From Streptacidiphilus rugosus AM-16 (GTDB lineage: Bacteria > Actinomycetota > Actinomycetes > Streptomycetales > Streptomycetaceae), in assembly GCF_000744655.1 (NCBI RefSeq), contig NZ_JQMJ01000004.1, positions 1,798,001 to 1,862,000 of the forward strand: 64,000 bases of DNA, read 5' to 3'. Shown one piece after another: positions 60,428 to 64,000 of this stretch. Within the stretch, counting starts at the first letter, position 1. Every line of letters starts with the position of its first letter. Both the position numbers and the translations under genes were made by a program. The notes beneath the pieces were generated by a model. It was not told the DNA's origin. It was given only the letters and a program-made list of their open reading frames with translations, and did not search any database.

Positions 60428-61927
60428 TCAGCTCTGGCCGCCCGCGAGCTTCTCGCGCAGGGCGGCGAGGGCCTCGTCGGTCGCCAGGGCGCCCGAGGTC
60501 TCGTCGCTGCTGGAGGAGTACGAGCCACCGGAGACCGAACCGCCGCCGACCTCGACAGCCGCGCCCTCGCCGGCGGCCGCAGCCTCGGCGTCGGCCTCGC
60601 GGCTCTTGATGACCTGCGCCTGGTGCTGCTCGAAGCGCTGCTGCGCCTCGGCGTACTGGCGCTCCCACTCCTCGCGCTGCTTCTCGTAACCGGGCAGCCA
60701 GTCGTTGGCCTCCGGGTCGAAGCCCTCGGGGTAGATGTAGTTGCCCTGGTCGTCGTAGGACGCGGCCATGCCGTAGAGGGTCGGGTCGAACTCGACCGAG
60801 GCCGGGTCGGCGCCGAACGACTCGTTGGCCTGCTTCAGCGAGAGGCTGATGCGACGACGCTCGAGGTCGATGTCGATGACCTTGACGAAGATCTCGTCGC
60901 CGACCTGGACGACCTGCTCCGGGATCTCGACGTGGCGCTCGGCCAGCTCGGAGATGTGGACCAGGCCCTCGATGCCCTCGTCCACGCGGACGAACGCACC
61001 GAACGGAACCAGCTTGGTGACCTTACCCGGGACGACCTGACCGATCTGGTGGGTCCGGGCGAACTGCTGCCACGGGTCCTCCTGGGTCGCCTTCAGCGAC
61101 AGGGAGACGCGCTCGCGGTCCATGTCCACGTCGAGAACCTCGACGGTGACCTCCTGGCCGACCTCGACAACCTCGGACGGGTGGTCGATGTGCTTCCAGG
61201 ACAGCTCGGAGACGTGCACCAGGCCGTCGACGCCACCCAGGTCCACGAAGGCACCGAAGTTGACGATCGAGGAGACGACGCCGGAGCGCACCTGGCCCTT
61301 CTGCAGGGTGGTGAGGAAGGTCTGACGGACCTCGCTCTGGGTCTGCTCCAGCCAGGCACGGCGGGACAGGACCACGTTGTTGCGGTTCTTGTCCAGCTCG
61401 ATGATCTTGGCCTCGAGCTCCTTGCCGACGTACGGCTGGAGGTCGCGGACACGACGCATCTCGACGAGCGAGGCGGGGAGGAAGCCACGGAGGCCGATGT
61501 CGAGGATGAGACCACCCTTGACGACCTCGATGACGGTACCGGTGACGATGCCGTCCTCGTCCTTGATCTTCTCGATCGTGCCCCAGGCGCGCTCGTACTG
61601 GGCGCGCTTCTTGGACAGGATCAGACGACCCTCCTTGTCCTCCTTCTGGAGAACAAGGGCCTCGATGCTGTCACCGACGGCGACGACCTCGTGCGGGTCG
61701 ACGTCGTGCTTGATGGACAGCTCGCGGGACGGGATGACGCCCTCGGTCTTGTAACCGATGTCGAGGAGCACCTCGTCACGGTCAACCTTCACGATGGTGC
61801 CTTCGACGATGTCACCATCGTTGAAGTACTTGATGGTCTCGTCGATCGCGGCGAGGAAGGCCTCGGCGTCGCCGATGTCGTTGACCGCAACCTGGGGAGT
61901 GGTGGGGGCCTCGGTGCTGCTCGTCAT
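60428..61927 (-). CDS. rpsA: 30S ribosomal protein S1
   Basis: A 499-residue RNA-binding ribosomal protein with four S1 domains: GDIVEGTIVKVDRDEVLLDI, DGIVTGTVIEVVKGGLILDI, GQVRSGVVSSIVNFGAFVDL and GQVVPGKVTKLVPFGAFVRV. Only the last two carry the full FGAFV/GLVHVSE RNA-binding face. Six domains occur in E. coli; four is the actinobacterial form. The C-terminal tail (about 400-499) is acidic and Ser/Gly-rich. The start ATG 61927 has only a weak distant GGAG, as is common for S1 messages. Codon use is highly biased, fitting high expression. Confidence 0.98.
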   Translation of the reverse strand: MTSSTEAPTTPQVAVNDIGDAEAFLAAIDETIKYFNDGDIVEGTIVKVDRDEVLLDIGYKTEGVIPSRELSIKHDVDPHEVVAVGDSIEALVLQKEDKEGRLILSKKRAQYERAWGTIEKIKDEDGIVTGTVIEVVKGGLILDIGLRGFLPASLVEMRRVRDLQPYVGKELEAKIIELDKNRNNVVLSRRAWLEQTQSEVRQTFLTTLQKGQVRSGVVSSIVNFGAFVDLGGVDGLVHVSELSWKHIDHPSEVVEVGQEVTVEVLDVDMDRERVSLSLKATQEDPWQQFARTHQIGQVVPGKVTKLVPFGAFVRVDEGIEGLVHISELAERHVEIPEQVVQVGDEIFVKVIDIDLERRRISLSLKQANESFGADPASVEFDPTLYGMAASYDDQGNYIYPEGFDPEANDWLPGYEKQREEWERQYAEAQQRFEQHQAQVIKSREADAEAAAAGEGAAVEVGGGSVSGGSYSSSSDETSGALATDEALAALREKLAGGQS

Positions 61928-62250
61928 TAGGAAAGGGGCTCCGGTACGGACATGAAGTCGTAGGTACTACCACGCCGGGGACCCGTGATCGCTCCACCAA
62001 GGACACCCAGGAGCCCCGAACACGGGACTGGTGGGGTCTTCAACAGATGCGAGCGCGACCTGCTCCGTCCGAGGCGCGCAGGCCCGCAGCGCAACTTGTA
62101 GCATACGGGGACAGCCGTGCACGGTCAATGCGGACGCCGCACTGCCGGAAAGGGCCCGGACGGAGTGATGTCTATCGCTCGTACGGGACAATCCGCAAGA
62201 CCCTGCGGCCACCTCGTTTGCTACGGCGCCAAGGCTACGCTATCGACGAC
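61928..62250. other. rpsA promoter and leader, divergent from the methyltransferase gene
   Basis: 323 bp containing the rpsA promoter (62100-62128), a ~165 nt 5' leader, and the start region of the methyltransferase gene. The leader has interleaved complementary segments: CCCGTG 61982-61987 with CACGGG 62021-62026, and CCACCA 61994-61999 with TGGTGG 62029-62034. This is the order of an H-type pseudoknot, a plausible site of S1 autoregulation. No further gene is seen. Confidence 0.5.
62100..62128 (-). promoter_or_regulatory. Vegetative (HrdB-type) promoter of rpsA
   Basis: On the minus strand, TTGACC (62123-62128) and TATGCT (62100-62105) are separated by exactly 17 bp, close to the sigma-70 consensus. 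Transcription would start near 62093, giving a leader of about 165 nt before the ATG at 61927. Confidence 0.85.
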
Positions 62251-63111
62251 ATGATCGATGACACTCCCCCCGAGCCCCTGCCGCAGGCGACCGGCGACGA
62301 CGACGCGGACGCCGTCCGCAGGGATTCCGGCGCCGCCGAGAGCAGCCGCGCCAACCGCGGCTGGTGGGACCGGAACGCCGACGAGTACCAGGACGAGCAC
62401 GGCTCCTTCCTCGGTGACGCCCGCTTCACCTGGTGCCCCGAGGGCCTGGACGAGGCCGACGCCCGGCTGCTCGGCGACCCGGCCTCGCTGCGCGGTCGCC
62501 GGGTGCTGGAGATCGGCGCCGGCGCGGCCCAGTGCTCGCGCTGGCTCGCCGCGCAGGGCGCCCTGCCGGTGGCACTGGACCTCTCGCACCGTCAGTTGCA
62601 GCATTCGCTGCGGATCGACCAGCAGCTCGACCGCGAACCGGTCCCCCTGGTCCAGGCGGACGCGACGGAGCTGCCCTTCGCCGACGGCAGCTTCGACCTG
62701 GCCTGCTCCGCCTACGGCGCCGTCCCCTTCGCCGCCGACACCGCGCGGCTGATGACCGAGGTGCACCGGGTGGTGCGTCCGGGCGGACACTGGGTCTTCT
62801 CGGTGACCCACCCGATCCGCTGGGCCTTCCCCGACGAGCCCGGCCCCGAGGGACTGACGGCGCTCGCCTCCTACTTCGACCGCACGCCCTACGTCGAGGA
62901 GGACGACGCCGGCGCGGCGGTCTACGTCGAGCACCACCGCACGATGGGCGACCGGGTGCGCGAGCTGACCCTGGCCGGCTTCCGGCTGGTCGACCTGGTC
63001 GAGCCCGAGTGGCCCGAGGGACTGACCTCAGAGTGGGGCGGCTGGAGTCCCCTGCGCGGCCGTCACATCCCCGGCACGGCGATCTTCGTCTGCGTCAGGG
63101 ACGGGAGTTGA
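62251..63111 (+). CDS. Class I SAM-dependent methyltransferase
   Basis: A 286-residue methyltransferase (Methyltransf_11 type). SAM motif I is VLEIGAGAAQCSRWLA (about residues 89-104), motif II LPVALDLSHRQL, and the later LPFADGSFDLACSAYGAVPF and RVVRPGGHWVFSVTHP segments are typical. The N-terminus (RGWWDRNADEYQDEHG) is shared with small-molecule methyltransferases of actinomycetes. The acceptor is unknown. ATG 62251 has no visible Shine-Dalgarno sequence, so it may be leaderless. Its last 84 bp overlap the convergent DUF3068 gene. Confidence 0.9.
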   Translation: MIDDTPPEPLPQATGDDDADAVRRDSGAAESSRANRGWWDRNADEYQDEHGSFLGDARFTWCPEGLDEADARLLGDPASLRGRRVLEIGAGAAQCSRWLAAQGALPVALDLSHRQLQHSLRIDQQLDREPVPLVQADATELPFADGSFDLACSAYGAVPFAADTARLMTEVHRVVRPGGHWVFSVTHPIRWAFPDEPGPEGLTALASYFDRTPYVEEDDAGAAVYVEHHRTMGDRVRELTLAGFRLVDLVEPEWPEGLTSEWGGWSPLRGRHIPGTAIFVCVRDGS

Positions 63112-64000
63112 GCCGAGCGGCCGGGCCCGCCGCCGGGCCCGGCCCTCGGCCACGAAGGCGAGGCCGAGCAGGACGACACCCAGGGTCGGCAGACCCCAGG
63201 GGAGATAGGTGCTGAGCATCAGCACCAGCGTGCGCTGGCTCTTGACCAGGGCGAGCGCGCTCGCCCTGAAGTCGGGACGGATCTTCACGTCGCCGGAGAA
63301 GATCGTGACCGGGGCCATCCCCGAGGAGGCGGGGAAGCGCAGCTGCTCGTTGTGCAGCTCCTCGCCGTCGACCGGGGCGCCGGTCACCGGGTCGACCCAG
63401 AACTTGCGCACGGTGGTGTACCAGCGCTGGTAGCCCAGGGCGTCGATCTGGGCGGGGGTGATCGCCACGTTCTCCGGCATGGCCTTGGGAAAGGGGACGC
63501 GGGTCCACGGGATGGTCTGCTCGAAGTAGTAGACGGTCAGCCCGTCGAGCTTCTGCCTCCCCTTGTAGTGGATCGGTGCGGAGGCCCGCGTCTGCGGGTC
63601 GAAGTACTGGTAGTCGTGCGGCTGGGTGTCGAAGGGGAACTTGTACTCGACGCCGATCCGGCTGAGCGCGTCGCCGTCCACGCTCTCCCCGCAGCAGTGC
63701 ACCGGCTCCTGGGTACGGGCGTCGAAGACGTAGACCTCGGGGATCGCGGAGAGCCGCTTGCCGTCGTTGCCGAGGACGTAGGAGAGGCCGTCCCAGACGA
63801 CGACGCTGCGGCCGGTGCGACGCTTCTCCGCCTGCGCGGCCGCGGCATCGCCCTTCAGAGTCTGGACGATCGTCACGTGCTGGTGCGGGACGCCGACCAT
63901 CCGGCTGTAGTCGATCAGCGTCGCGTCCTTGGCCTCCAGCACCACGGCCTGGTACTGGTTGTCCGGCACGGCGACCACGCGCGGGTAGACCCAGACGCGC
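63028..64000 (-). CDS. DUF3068 (PorA-like) protein, 5' end outside window
   Basis: At least 323 residues; the frame is open through the window edge, so the start and signal/anchor are missing. The extracytoplasmic part has WDGLSYVLGNDGKRLS, GVEYKFPFDTQPHDYQYFDP, LDGLTVYYFEQTIPWTRVPF and VRKFWVDPVTGAPVDGEELH, which are DUF3068 features. One C-terminal membrane helix (TLVLMLSTYLPWGLPTLGVV) is followed by a charged tail. The family includes porin PorA-like proteins of mycolata; its role in streptomycetes is unknown. The C-terminal tail codons overlap the 3' end of the methyltransferase gene by 84 bp in antisense. Confidence 0.85.
   Translation of the reverse strand, partial: RVWVYPRVVAVPDNQYQAVVLEAKDATLIDYSRMVGVPHQHVTIVQTLKGDAAAAQAEKRRTGRSVVVWDGLSYVLGNDGKRLSAIPEVYVFDARTQEPVHCCGESVDGDALSRIGVEYKFPFDTQPHDYQYFDPQTRASAPIHYKGRQKLDGLTVYYFEQTIPWTRVPFPKAMPENVAITPAQIDALGYQRWYTTVRKFWVDPVTGAPVDGEELHNEQLRFPASSGMAPVTIFSGDVKIRPDFRASALALVKSQRTLVLMLSTYLPWGLPTLGVVLLGLAFVAEGRARRRARPLGSTPVPDADEDRRAGDVTAAQGTPAAPL

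Overview
The window is about 72% G+C actinobacterial chromosome, most likely from the Streptomycetaceae (Streptomyces, Kitasatospora or Streptacidiphilus). The evidence is GTG/TTG starts, strong GC3 bias, DUF2637, DUF4328 and SAV2148-type proteins, a 24-residue bL37 gene, and the Streptomyces-type GGGGCGCGGGGAACTGCGC inverted repeat. I see no phage, insertion sequence, CRISPR array, tRNA or rRNA. The layout is core and conditionally needed metabolism plus a few accessory genes.

1-9.1 kb: purine salvage for nitrogen and glyoxylate. The tail of hydroxyisourate hydrolase, uricase and 8-oxoguanine deaminase are followed, after unrelated genes, by malate synthase and a divergent IclR-type regulator that probably controls it. 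Between them lie a quinone-oxidoreductase-like gene with bL37 directly behind it, a TetR with an operator over its own start codon, a membrane protein, and an orphan GyrB-like protein lacking key ATPase residues.

9.1-17.6 kb: a MobA-like nucleotidyltransferase divergent from moaA, three poorly characterised genes (zinc ribbon plus Mrr-like domain, a TPR-like protein, DUF2637), a multidomain SpoIIE-type phosphatase, and galE. Two copies of a 118-125 bp inverted repeat sit exactly between convergent gene pairs.

17.7-22.1 kb: ureAB fusion, ureC, agmatine deiminase and a TetR, with no urease accessory genes. UreC keeps its nickel ligands but has altered flap and pocket residues, and most of its reading frame has a composition unlike its neighbours. 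This is the most unusual module here.

22.2-34.4 kb: DUF4328 protein, a degenerate PP2C-like protein, HTH and MarR regulators, the Ada-AlkA/Ogt alkylation-repair pair, rhodanese, VOC protein, nucleoside deaminase, DUF4230 protein, RsgA and a YihY-family membrane protein.

34.4-44.4 kb: assimilatory sulfur cluster. A cysteine-containing leader peptide precedes sulfite reductase, a small zinc-ribbon protein, CysH, CysC, CysD and CysN, then a sulfonate/taurine-type ABC transporter and a sirohydrochlorin chelatase gene that carries a frameshift. Sulfate or sulfonate enters, is activated and reduced, and the chelatase would supply siroheme for the reductase.

44.4-50.1 kb: GNAT, an MMPL transporter with twin upstream operators, an unknown gene, a DEDD exonuclease and a SAV2148-type HEPN/PLD-like protein. 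50.1-57.4 kb: GlgX, TreY and TreZ, the glycogen-to-trehalose route. 57.4-64 kb: CoaE, a second MMPL transporter, ribosomal protein S1 with a clear vegetative promoter and structured leader, a methyltransferase, and a DUF3068 protein cut by the window edge.
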